A stretch of DNA of 64,000 bases from CAIVAT01 sp964525995 (GTDB lineage: Bacteria; Bacteroidota; Bacteroidia; Bacteroidales; FEN-979). The notes under the pieces were generated by a model. It was not told the DNA's origin and did no database searches. It was given only the letters and a program-made list of their open reading frames with translations. Shown here piece by piece: positions 44,300 through 51,998 of this stretch (position 1 is its first letter; each line of letters begins with the position of its first letter). A program made the position numbers and the translations under genes. The stretch lies in assembly GCA_964525995.1 (NCBI GenBank), contig CAZGIM010000019.1:17218-81217 (forward strand), given 5' to 3'.

Positions 44300-45493
44300 T
44301 CAACCGATCACATTTACTTCGAATTCCAAGTCAATACCAAACCGGTCATATACCGATCGTTTTACCTGATGGGCCAGGTCGATGAGTTCCTGCCCCGATG
44401 CGGCTCCATAATTCACAAGCACCAATGGTTGATTCGGGTAAATCCCGGCATCGCCGGCCCGAAATCCTTTCCACCCGCATTGTTCGATCAACCATGCCGC
44501 AGGAATTTTATAGCGCCCTGTTGTTGGTTCCATTTTATTTTCAACATGTGGATTTTCAACCGATTCAACCACTTCTCCACCGTTGGAGATCATTTCTTTC
44601 ATACCGGTTGCGGCTAATCCACCCAAAGAAGGGTATCCCGGTAAATTTGGAAAGGTGTTACGCAACGACTCCCATATTGTTGCCGTAACAACCGGATTCT
44701 TGAAAAAACTACCGGCATTTCCCAGAATGGCCGGATCGGGAAGTTTCCTGCGCCTGATCTTAATTACGGCATTCCGGATATCGGAAGGTAACGGATCGGA
44801 AACATTCATGGCCTGAAGCTCCTGTTTTATATCCCCGTAATCATATCGAAGCGTCTGCCCCTGTTTTCCATGTTCTCCTGTTTTCTCCTGCTCCCCTTCT
44901 TCTTGATCCGAGAGTTGGCCAGAATGCCTGAATTTTTTAAGCCGAAAGGTAACATCCAGCACAATGACCTTGTCGCGCAATTCATTTTTGAAAATACTGT
45001 CACGATAACCAAACCGGCATTCCTGTCGGGTCAGGAACAACACCTTGCCGGTTTTGATCTCGACGGCGCTTACGCGTTCGATATATTCGCCAGCCTCCAC
45101 TCCGTACGCGCCGATATTCTGGATCGGGGCAGCTCCTACTGTTCCCGGAATCAGCGACAGATTCTCCAGACCCGCCCATCCCTGTCCGACGCAGTATCCG
45201 ACAAAATCATCCCAAATCTCCCCGGCCTGTGCGGTAACCAGAATCTCCCGGTTACCTTCATCCCGATAATCGATCCCCTTCGAGCTTATTTTGACAACCA
45301 GTCCGCCAAAATTCTTTAACAGAAGCACGTTACTCCCGCCTCCTAAGTAAAGGACGGGCATGCGAACCATATGACGGTAATTCATCAGGGTCAGGATCTC
45401 CTCACGGTTCCGGGGTTCGACAAAATAGCGGGCATAAACATCCATTCCGAAGGTGTTCAGCGCTTTCAGGGGAACATTCTGATCTAAATGCAT
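44300..45493 (-). CDS. murB: UDP-N-acetylenolpyruvoylglucosamine reductase
   Basis: MurB reduces the enolpyruvyl group to give UDP-MurNAc in peptidoglycan synthesis. The 397-residue product has the FAD-binding features LGGGSNVLL and LSLIPGTVGAAPIQNIGAYG, and the catalytic Ser in GNAGSFFKNP. I place the start at 45493 (MHLDQNVPLKALNTFG); the longer frame to 45655 crosses the promoter. Between the strand VIVLDVTFRLKK and DYGDIKQEL there is a charged insertion (about 195-213, QEEGEQEKTGEHGKQGQ) encoded by simple-sequence DNA, unusual for the family. Confidence 0.95.
   Translation of the reverse strand: MHLDQNVPLKALNTFGMDVYARYFVEPRNREEILTLMNYRHMVRMPVLYLGGGSNVLLLKNFGGLVVKISSKGIDYRDEGNREILVTAQAGEIWDDFVGYCVGQGWAGLENLSLIPGTVGAAPIQNIGAYGVEAGEYIERVSAVEIKTGKVLFLTRQECRFGYRDSIFKNELRDKVIVLDVTFRLKKFRHSGQLSDQEEGEQEKTGEHGKQGQTLRYDYGDIKQELQAMNVSDPLPSDIRNAVIKIRRRKLPDPAILGNAGSFFKNPVVTATIWESLRNTFPNLPGYPSLGGLAATGMKEMISNGGEVVESVENPHVENKMEPTTGRYKIPAAWLIEQCGWKGFRAGDAGIYPNQPLVLVNYGAASGQELIDLAHQVKRSVYDRFGIDLEFEVNVIG
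44858..44905 (-). repeat. Simple-sequence insertion within murB
   Basis: The minus strand reads degenerate GGAGAAAACAGG-type units in frame, encoding a Glu/Gln/Gly-rich loop in MurB. Its look matches intergenic simple arrays of this genome rather than coding sequence. Confidence 0.6.
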
Positions 45494-45508
45494 GGCCAAT
45501 GAAAAGGC

Positions 45509-45555
45509 CAAAATTAAGTGTTTTGACTGAGGATTGAACGAAAACCTTATTTTTG
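45509..45555. promoter_or_regulatory. Divergent promoters murB / GT4
   Basis: The minus strand has TAATTTTG (45516-45509), 15 nt before the murB ATG. The plus strand has TTTG (45522-45525), then 22 nt, then TATTTTTG (45548-45555) before the glycosyltransferase. The two promoters share this 47-bp interval. Confidence 0.6.
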
Positions 45556-45580
45556 CTATAGTATTTATACTTCGACTGTG

Positions 45581-46768
45581 ATGAGCGACCGCGTTAACCA
45601 TGTGAAATCGATGCAAGCCATCGTGGCCGTGACCAACGATCTGACCACCGATCAACGTGTCGATCGCACGTGTAAAACGCTGCAGCTCCTTTCATACGAC
45701 GTGTTACTGGTAGGAAGGCGTCGTACCGACAGTCTGACCCTGAAGCCGCGAAGCTACCCGACCCACCGTATGCGGCTCCTCTTTGACAAAGGGCCGCTGT
45801 TTTATGCGGAATATAACCTGAGACTCTTTTTTTTCCTGATCTCCCGGTCGCACCATCTGCTGGTTTCCAATGATCTTGACACCCTGCCGGCAACCTATTT
45901 CGCCCACCTTTTTTCACGGTTGATCTTTTACTTGTCGTTCTCAAAGAAGCGTAGCACGCCCATTCACATTCACGATTGTCATGAATATTTCCGGGGAGTA
46001 CCGGAACTTGTCGGCCGGAAATTCGCTCCCATGATCTGGAAAGCCTTTGAGGATATGATCTTCCCCCATCTGAAGAAGGTCATCGCGGTGAATTCATCCA
46101 TCGCCCGTATTTACAATGAAGAATATGGTGTTACAGTAACAGCAGTGCGGAATCTTCCGTTCCGCAAACCTGTTACAACCTCCGGAGATATTAAAACTGA
46201 GCTGGCGATCGGCCCGAATCAGAAGGTGGTCTTTTACCAGGGGGCGGTTAATGTGGATCGCGGGATCGAGGAAGCCGTTCGGTGTCTGAAGTATCTGAAG
46301 ACCGATGCAGTACTGGTCATTGCCGGCAGCGGGGATATTTTTAACGAGCTGAAAAACCTGATCGCTGAAGAAAAACGCGAAAGCCAGGTGATACTTACCG
46401 GACCGATCCCTTTTGAAAATTTGCATCATTTTACCTGCATCGCCGACATCGGACTATCTATCGAAAAGGACATCGGAATCAACTACCACTATGCCTTGCC
46501 GAATAAGATCATGGATTATATCCAGGCAAACGTCCCGCTACTGGTCTCTCCGTTCCCCGAAATGAAGGCAATTGTCGACCAATACCAGATCGGAGCATGT
46601 ATCACGGGCCACGACCCCGAATCGCTCGCCGGAAGCATCGATGCGATGTTGGGCGACCCGGTTAAACTGGAACAATACAAAGCGAACCTGAAGATTGCCG
46701 CCGAAGAACTTTGCTGGGAAAACGAACAACACAAACTCTCAGAACTTTTTAATTTAGAGTCTGTTTAA
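45581..46768 (+). CDS. Glycosyltransferase family 4 protein
   Basis: The 395-residue product has the two-domain GT-B layout: an N-terminal domain opening VAVTNDLTTDQRVDRTCKTL and a C-terminal donor-binding domain with GPNQKVVFYQGAVNVDRGIE, ILTGPIPFENL-like and the DYIQANVPLLVSPFPEMKAIV region typical of GT4 enzymes. A hydrophobic stretch near 85-125 may associate with the membrane. Targets could be capsule or lipopolysaccharide; not determinable. Followed by a second glycosyltransferase after 58 nt. Confidence 0.85.
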   Translation: MSDRVNHVKSMQAIVAVTNDLTTDQRVDRTCKTLQLLSYDVLLVGRRRTDSLTLKPRSYPTHRMRLLFDKGPLFYAEYNLRLFFFLISRSHHLLVSNDLDTLPATYFAHLFSRLIFYLSFSKKRSTPIHIHDCHEYFRGVPELVGRKFAPMIWKAFEDMIFPHLKKVIAVNSSIARIYNEEYGVTVTAVRNLPFRKPVTTSGDIKTELAIGPNQKVVFYQGAVNVDRGIEEAVRCLKYLKTDAVLVIAGSGDIFNELKNLIAEEKRESQVILTGPIPFENLHHFTCIADIGLSIEKDIGINYHYALPNKIMDYIQANVPLLVSPFPEMKAIVDQYQIGACITGHDPESLAGSIDAMLGDPVKLEQYKANLKIAAEELCWENEQHKLSELFNLESV

Positions 46769-46808
46769 ATTTAGTTTGTCAGGTGAAAACCTATTTATTT
46801 ACGATTGA
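46753..46808 (+). repeat. Degenerate relative of the 34862 element's left flank
   Basis: TTTAGAGTCTGTTT (46753-46766) matches 34847-34860 at 13 of 14 positions, and ATTTACGATTGA (46797-46808) is identical to 34864-34875. The two modules are 30 nt apart here and 3 nt apart at 34847, suggesting a shared repeat family. Confidence 0.4.
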
Positions 46809-46826
46809 CCTTTTGACTTTCTTTTG

Positions 46827-47993
46827 ATGCCTCCTCTCCGCCTTCATATCGTCTCCTTCGACATCCCCTATCCACCTAACTACGGCGGCGTCATCGATGT
46901 TTATTACAAAATCAGGGCATTACACGAAGCCGGCGTCAGCATACACCTTCACTGTTTTGAATATCAACGGGCGCGAAGTATCGAGCTGGAGCGTTATTGC
47001 TCGAAAGTCTCCTATTATCCCCGGAAGACAGGCTGGCTCATCAACCTGAGTCCGCTGCCCTATATCGTAAAAAGCCGAATGGTACCCGGACTTTTTCAGG
47101 CTCTGCTTTCGGATGATGCACCTGTTCTGTTCGAGGGATTGCATACCTGCGGATTCATGGATGATAAAAGACTTTCGAAACGTTTGAAAATTTACCGCGA
47201 AAGCAATATTGAACATCATTACTACTATCATCTTAGCCTGACGGAACGAAATCCGGGCAGAAAAGTGTTTTTCCTCCTCGAAAGTGTGAAACTCTTCTTT
47301 TTCCAACGGATTCTACGTCATGCATCCCTGATGCTGCCCGTTTCTCAGGCCGATTGCGACTATCTTTCGGCCCGTTTTCCCCTGCAACGGGTGATCCTGA
47401 TGCCCAGCTTTCACCGCGATCAACAGGTCAACACTATCCCGGGAAAGGGAAGTTATGCCTTATACCACGGCAAGCTCTCGGTTGCCGAAAACAACCAGGC
47501 AGCCCGGTACCTGATCAACGAGGTCTGGACCGGCACGATGCCCCGGCTGGTCATTGCCGGCATGAAGCCTCCTGCCTGGCTGGTGCGGTTAGCCCGATCA
47601 AGAGCCAATGTAACGCTGGTTCCCGATCCACCGGAGGAAGAGATGGCCCGGCTGATCCGCGAGGCCCATCTCACTATCCTGATCACAAAACAGGCAACGG
47701 GATTGAAGCTGAAGCTCCTGGATTCGTTATATAACGGCCGTTTTTGCCTGGTCAACTCTCTCATGCTCGCCGGCACCTCCCTGCATGGGCTGTGTGAAGT
47801 GGCTGATACAGCCGACGGCCTGCGACTGCGGGTTCAACAACTCTTCCAATCGGAATTCACTCCGGAAAGAATTTTAGAAAGGACGAAGCTCCTGGAAGGA
47901 TCCTACTCCAATATTAAAAATTGTAATTTACTCAGAGATATATTAACTTTGCATGAAAGTGATGCCGTTTCCCGGAATAAAACCTCCACGTGA
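46827..47993 (+). CDS. Glycosyltransferase, GT4-like (distant)
   Basis: The 388-residue product starts LHIVSFDIPYPPNYGGVIDV, typical of GT-B enzymes that act on envelope sugars, and has a possible donor-site region RLIREAHLTILITKQATGLK followed by LLDSLYNGRFCLVN. Conservation of the classic EX7E motif is weak, so the enzyme class is tentative. It follows another glycosyltransferase gene and probably works on the same glycan. Its 3' end contains a promoter box for the next gene. Confidence 0.78.
   Translation: MPPLRLHIVSFDIPYPPNYGGVIDVYYKIRALHEAGVSIHLHCFEYQRARSIELERYCSKVSYYPRKTGWLINLSPLPYIVKSRMVPGLFQALLSDDAPVLFEGLHTCGFMDDKRLSKRLKIYRESNIEHHYYYHLSLTERNPGRKVFFLLESVKLFFFQRILRHASLMLPVSQADCDYLSARFPLQRVILMPSFHRDQQVNTIPGKGSYALYHGKLSVAENNQAARYLINEVWTGTMPRLVIAGMKPPAWLVRLARSRANVTLVPDPPEEEMARLIREAHLTILITKQATGLKLKLLDSLYNGRFCLVNSLMLAGTSLHGLCEVADTADGLRLRVQQLFQSEFTPERILERTKLLEGSYSNIKNCNLLRDILTLHESDAVSRNKTST
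47945..47952 (+). promoter_or_regulatory. -7 box of universal stress gene (TAACTTTG)
   Basis: TAACTTTG lies inside the end of the preceding glycosyltransferase gene; ATTG at 47920-47923 stands 21 nt upstream as a near -33. It predicts a leader of about 50 nt, so the stress gene can be expressed independently. Confidence 0.5.
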
Positions 47994-48007
47994 TAAAATC
48001 AGATCCC

Positions 48008-48883
48008 ATGAAAAAGATTTTAGTTCCCGTCGATTTTTCAGCCCATACAGAGATCTCTTGCAAGTACGCCATCGAATTTTTAAAGGTCTTCGGCGGCGAG
48101 ATCCGGCTGTTCCACACTTATTTTGACCAGGTTATCCTGGCCGACACCAGCTTTCCCGACACCCTCGACATGAGTACCATCTATAACGAAGAGCTGATGA
48201 AGGAGATCCACAGGCAGGCTGAACGGAATATGGAGGAATTGAAACTCAAGGTCATCCAAATGCTCAAAAAAGAGAATCTCGACCAGGTACAGCCCGAAAC
48301 CCTTGTGGTCGGAGGCGAAATCGAGCATGAACTCAAGGAGATTTGCCATGAATACCACCCTGATCTGGTCATCATGGGAACCACCGGAAAGGGAAACAAC
48401 ATCAACGTATGGGGAAAAGTATCGACCTTCATCATCGATCATGCAAAAGTTCCCGTGCTTACAGTACCCGTCATGAAAAGTTTTAAAGGCTTCCGGAATA
48501 TCATGTTTTCCGCCGATCTTTCCGACGGGAACGCCGAAGTCATATCGGAACTGGGTACCCTCTTCGCGCAATTCGACTGCAGGCTGCATGTTGTTCATTT
48601 CCTTGTTAAGGCCAAGGGTTCCGATGCTTATTTACGGATGAAAGCCTTACAGGTAAAATTTGGAAAAGAAGAGAAGGAGGGCAAGATCACGTTCAGGGTC
48701 ATCGAAAGCGCCACCGACAACCAGAAAGCCGTCGATGATTTTGTAAGAGACCATGAGATCGACCTGATTGCCTTTCAACCGTATAAACGAAGTCTCTTTT
48801 ACATGCTCTTTACAAAAAACATCACCAAGAAGAACCTCTTCGCAACCAACATTCCGCTTTTAGCGGTAACCCGGAAAAATTAA
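48008..48883 (+). CDS. Tandem universal stress protein
   Basis: The 291-residue cytosolic product consists of two UspA-like domains. The first (1-145) starts MKKILVPVDFSAHTEISCKY and carries the nucleotide-binding pattern VIMGTTGKGNNINVWGKVST (G-2x-G-9x-G-S/T-like). The second (about 155-291, FRNIMFSADLSDGNAEVISE) lacks this loop and may be regulatory. Usp proteins accumulate in stress and stationary phase; the specific role here is unknown. Start chosen at 48008, not a GTG at 47990. Confidence 0.9.
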   Translation: MKKILVPVDFSAHTEISCKYAIEFLKVFGGEIRLFHTYFDQVILADTSFPDTLDMSTIYNEELMKEIHRQAERNMEELKLKVIQMLKKENLDQVQPETLVVGGEIEHELKEICHEYHPDLVIMGTTGKGNNINVWGKVSTFIIDHAKVPVLTVPVMKSFKGFRNIMFSADLSDGNAEVISELGTLFAQFDCRLHVVHFLVKAKGSDAYLRMKALQVKFGKEEKEGKITFRVIESATDNQKAVDDFVRDHEIDLIAFQPYKRSLFYMLFTKNITKKNLFATNIPLLAVTRKN

Positions 48884-48885
48884 AA

Positions 48886-50445
48886 TTAATTGACCGGTAC
48901 CAGCCGGTAGTTTTCGAATTTATAAATCATCCAATGCCGGTTTTCAAACCCATTTCCTTTGGTTGAACCGAATTCAAACCGCGTTTGCAGCGATTTCATG
49001 GAAAAGTCGCTCAGACATCCCGGGAACCTTGTACCATATCTTTGTAAGGCGGTGAGAAAATAACTTGCAATGTCGAACCCCTGGAACGCCATAAGCAGCG
49101 GATCAGTGGCATACGTCTGCTGATATCGACCGACAAACCATTTGGTCTGCGGATCATTATAATCGATAAATTGTTTTGCTGTAAAATGAGCTTTAAGGGC
49201 CAGCAGGTACTCTGTTTCCAACCCATCCATGGCACCCCAGTCGGGAAGGCCGATTACCGTGATGCCGTAATCATTCCGCAATTCATAAAAGCGACGCGTC
49301 AGGTCGAGGGCATAGGCAGCATTATCGGAAAATACCACCAGCACATTTTCCTTCACCTTTGAAAGTTTGCTGATAACTCCTTCCTGACCCTCCGGAAGGA
49401 GTACCTCCAGATTTCGTTCCTGGCATTCCTTTTTAAGGCGCTCTGCAGCATCGCGGTCCGGATACTGGCCACTTTTAAGAATCAGAATCTGATCCTTTGC
49501 GAAGTTGTCCGACAGATATTGTCCTACCTGTCCTGGTTGTGTTTTTCGAGATGGAATGGCTTTGAAAACAAAGGGATTCCCGGCGATAATGTCGTTCCGC
49601 TCCGAGATCGGGTTGACGATCGGGATATGGTTTTTTTCGGCAAAATCGGCAACCATCCGGAAGTTGCGAAGATACAACATACCCACGATCAGATCCATCT
49701 TTTTAAGATCCGGATTTTTAAGCAGTTGTTTCGTCTTCAGGGTATCCTTCTCCACATCATAAACATAGAGTCTGATTTTGATACCGGTCTTCTCGAGGGT
49801 ATCGAGCGCCAGCCTGAATCCTTCATAAAACGGGATAAACTGTAACGATTTGGAATTTTCAACAATGTTCCTAACCGGATTTTCTGCATCGAGCGACTGG
49901 GACTCTTTAAGATACAACGGAAGCATGAGGGCGACCCGGTAAACCGGCTTTTTCGTGGAGCTGTCGATGCCACATGGCAGCAACGGAGCCGCCGGGATCG
50001 AATCTGATTTTTCAATAACACCACGTCCGGTAGTCATGGTCTTTGTGCCGGGACCGGCAGCTTTTGCTCCATCCGGACTCTCTTTCCCTGCCGGTGGAAG
50101 GGTCTTTGCGACTTTTGTACCAGAGCGGGGAACCCTGATTTTCTGATCCGCCTTGATCCCCTCCTTGACCTCCGGGTTCTCCCTGATCAGTTCATTTACA
50201 TCCACCCCGTAAACCTTTGAGATCATGTACAGGGTCTGCCCCCGTTTAATCGTATGAATATAGTACTCCTTCCCATCGATATTCTGGACCACCGTCGAAC
50301 GCATCTGCTTCAACTGCTCGTTGACATTCTGCGATGAAAGAAACAACGGCATAACCAACATGACAACCATAAGTACCAGGACATGATTGCAGCCTCTCCG
50401 ACAACGGCTCCGGGAGCCGACCTCGTTCGTTTTGATTATTCCCAT
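48886..50445 (-). CDS. LysM domain protein with PBP1-like receptor domain
   Basis: The 519-residue product has an N-terminal hydrophobic signal (about 20-38), a LysM peptidoglycan-binding domain (about 60-110, YYIHTIKRGQTLYMISKVYG) and, after a linker, a type 1 periplasmic-binding fold (about 165-519, PVYRVALMLPLYLKES, then MVADFAEKNHIPIVNPIS). This architecture is recurrent in Bacteroidota; a ligand-sensing or cell-wall role is inferred. Its start overlaps the guaA stop by 10 nt, suggesting translational coupling. No ABC permease is adjacent, so it is probably not a transporter component. Confidence 0.85.
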   Translation of the reverse strand: MGIIKTNEVGSRSRCRRGCNHVLVLMVVMLVMPLFLSSQNVNEQLKQMRSTVVQNIDGKEYYIHTIKRGQTLYMISKVYGVDVNELIRENPEVKEGIKADQKIRVPRSGTKVAKTLPPAGKESPDGAKAAGPGTKTMTTGRGVIEKSDSIPAAPLLPCGIDSSTKKPVYRVALMLPLYLKESQSLDAENPVRNIVENSKSLQFIPFYEGFRLALDTLEKTGIKIRLYVYDVEKDTLKTKQLLKNPDLKKMDLIVGMLYLRNFRMVADFAEKNHIPIVNPISERNDIIAGNPFVFKAIPSRKTQPGQVGQYLSDNFAKDQILILKSGQYPDRDAAERLKKECQERNLEVLLPEGQEGVISKLSKVKENVLVVFSDNAAYALDLTRRFYELRNDYGITVIGLPDWGAMDGLETEYLLALKAHFTAKQFIDYNDPQTKWFVGRYQQTYATDPLLMAFQGFDIASYFLTALQRYGTRFPGCLSDFSMKSLQTRFEFGSTKGNGFENRHWMIYKFENYRLVPVN

Positions 50446-51965
50446 TCGATGGTAGCAGGCGGTTTTGAACTGATATCATAAACGACGCGGTTAACGCCCT
50501 TTACTTTATTGATAATTTCGTTGCTCACCCTGGCCAGGAAATCATGAGGCAGGCGGGCCCAATCGGCAGTCATCCCATCGGTGGAGGTTACCGCCCGGAG
50601 CGCTACCACATTTTCATAGGTCCGCTCATCACCCATTACGCCTACGGTCTGCACGGGAAGAAGGACGGCAAAAGCCTGCCATACCTGATGGTAAAGGCCG
50701 GCCGTCCGGAGTCCGCTGATAAAGACATCGTCAACTTCCTGCAGAAGCCTGACCTTTTTCTCATCCACATCACTTAAAATCCGCACAGCCAGACCCGGCC
50801 CGGGAAACGGGTGCCGCTCTAAAAACAGGCTGTCGAGTCCTAAAGTTGCTCCGACCCGTCGTACTTCATCCTTGAAAAGCGTGTTAAGCGGCTCTATAAT
50901 TTTCAGGTTCAGATGTTCAGGCAAACCGCCAACATTGTGATGCGATTTGATAGTCGCCGATGGCCCTTTCACCGACCGGCTTTCGATGACGTCGGGATAA
51001 ATTGTTCCCTGCGCCAGCCAGTGTATTCCTTCCAGCTTTTTGGCCTCAGCCTCAAAAACATCGATAAAGATCTTTCCGATGATCTTTCGTTTCTTTTCCG
51101 GATCAGTGATCCCTTTCAAGCCTTCAAGAAAGAGCGCACCGGCATCCACACCTTTGATATTCAAATCAAGACTTCGAAATCGTTCCAGCACATTCTGAAA
51201 TTCATTTTTCCGGAGAAGGCCATTATCGACAAAGATGCAAAACAGATTTTTCCCGACAGCCTGATGTAACAACATGGCTGCCACCGAAGAATCGACTCCC
51301 CCCGACAGTCCGAGCACTACGCGGTCATCGCCCAGCCTGTTCCTGAGTTCTGCAACGGTAGCTCCAACGAATGACTCCGGAGTCCACGATTGGCTGCACC
51401 CGCAAATATCCACCACAAAGTTCTTTAGCACTTTCATCCCTTCTGTGCTGTGATAGACCTCGGGATGAAACTGGATTCCGTAGGTTGGTTCCTGCTGAAC
51501 CTTATAACCGGCCATAGTTACCTCAGGAGTGCTGGCGGTGATCCCGAAAGATTCGGGAACATGAAGAATGGTATCGGCATGCGACATCCACACCTGCGAG
51601 CCATCCGAAAGTCCCCGCATCAGCAAGTCTTCCCGATTGATAAAGGAGAGGTTTGCCCTTCCATACTCCCTGATCTTCGATGCTGCTACCGTCCCGCCCG
51701 ATGCCTGTGCCAGATATTGCGCTCCGTAGCATACCCCCAACAGTGGAATCACCCCCCGAATACTTGAAAGATCAGGAATCGGAGCATCAGAATCTCTCAC
51801 GGAGCTTGGACTTCCCGACAGGATCACCCCTTTGAACCTGGGTTCAGGCCGAGGTATTTTATTGTATGGATGTATTTCACAGAAAACGTTGAGTTCGCGA
51901 ACCCTGCGGGCAATCAACTGAGTATATTGCGATCCGAAATCGAGGATCAGGATGGTTTCTTGCAT
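50436..51965 (-). CDS. guaA: GMP synthase (glutamine-hydrolysing)
   Basis: GuaA converts XMP to GMP. The 509-residue product has a class I amidotransferase domain with Cys79 (GVCYGAQ), His167 and Glu169 (QFHPEV), an ATP-pyrophosphatase domain with PP-loop SGGVDSS (221-227) and the C-terminal dimerisation domain ending VYDISSKPPATIEWE. All catalytic residues are intact. The start lies only four bases from a strong -7 box (51977-51970), so its transcript may be leaderless. Confidence 0.97.
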   Translation of the reverse strand: MQETILILDFGSQYTQLIARRVRELNVFCEIHPYNKIPRPEPRFKGVILSGSPSSVRDSDAPIPDLSSIRGVIPLLGVCYGAQYLAQASGGTVAASKIREYGRANLSFINREDLLMRGLSDGSQVWMSHADTILHVPESFGITASTPEVTMAGYKVQQEPTYGIQFHPEVYHSTEGMKVLKNFVVDICGCSQSWTPESFVGATVAELRNRLGDDRVVLGLSGGVDSSVAAMLLHQAVGKNLFCIFVDNGLLRKNEFQNVLERFRSLDLNIKGVDAGALFLEGLKGITDPEKKRKIIGKIFIDVFEAEAKKLEGIHWLAQGTIYPDVIESRSVKGPSATIKSHHNVGGLPEHLNLKIIEPLNTLFKDEVRRVGATLGLDSLFLERHPFPGPGLAVRILSDVDEKKVRLLQEVDDVFISGLRTAGLYHQVWQAFAVLLPVQTVGVMGDERTYENVVALRAVTSTDGMTADWARLPHDFLARVSNEIINKVKGVNRVVYDISSKPPATIEWE

Positions 51966-51969
51966 GACA

Positions 51970-51998
51970 CAAAGATAAGGAAAATTTAACGGATCAAA
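51970..51998 (-). promoter_or_regulatory. Promoter of guaA, leaderless type
   Basis: Minus-strand TTTG (51998-51995), 17 nt, then TATCTTTG (51977-51970), and the guaA ATG follows after four bases (TGTC). Part of it lies within the 3' end of the M23 gene. Confidence 0.5.

Noticed and set aside
45494..45655. Longer N-terminus of murB (54 extra residues)
   Set aside because: It would cross the divergent promoter region, and the conserved MurB start is at 45493.
48886..50445. Amino-acid ABC transporter binding protein
   Set aside because: The PBP1 fold is fused to LysM and no permease or ATPase is adjacent, so a transporter role is unsupported.
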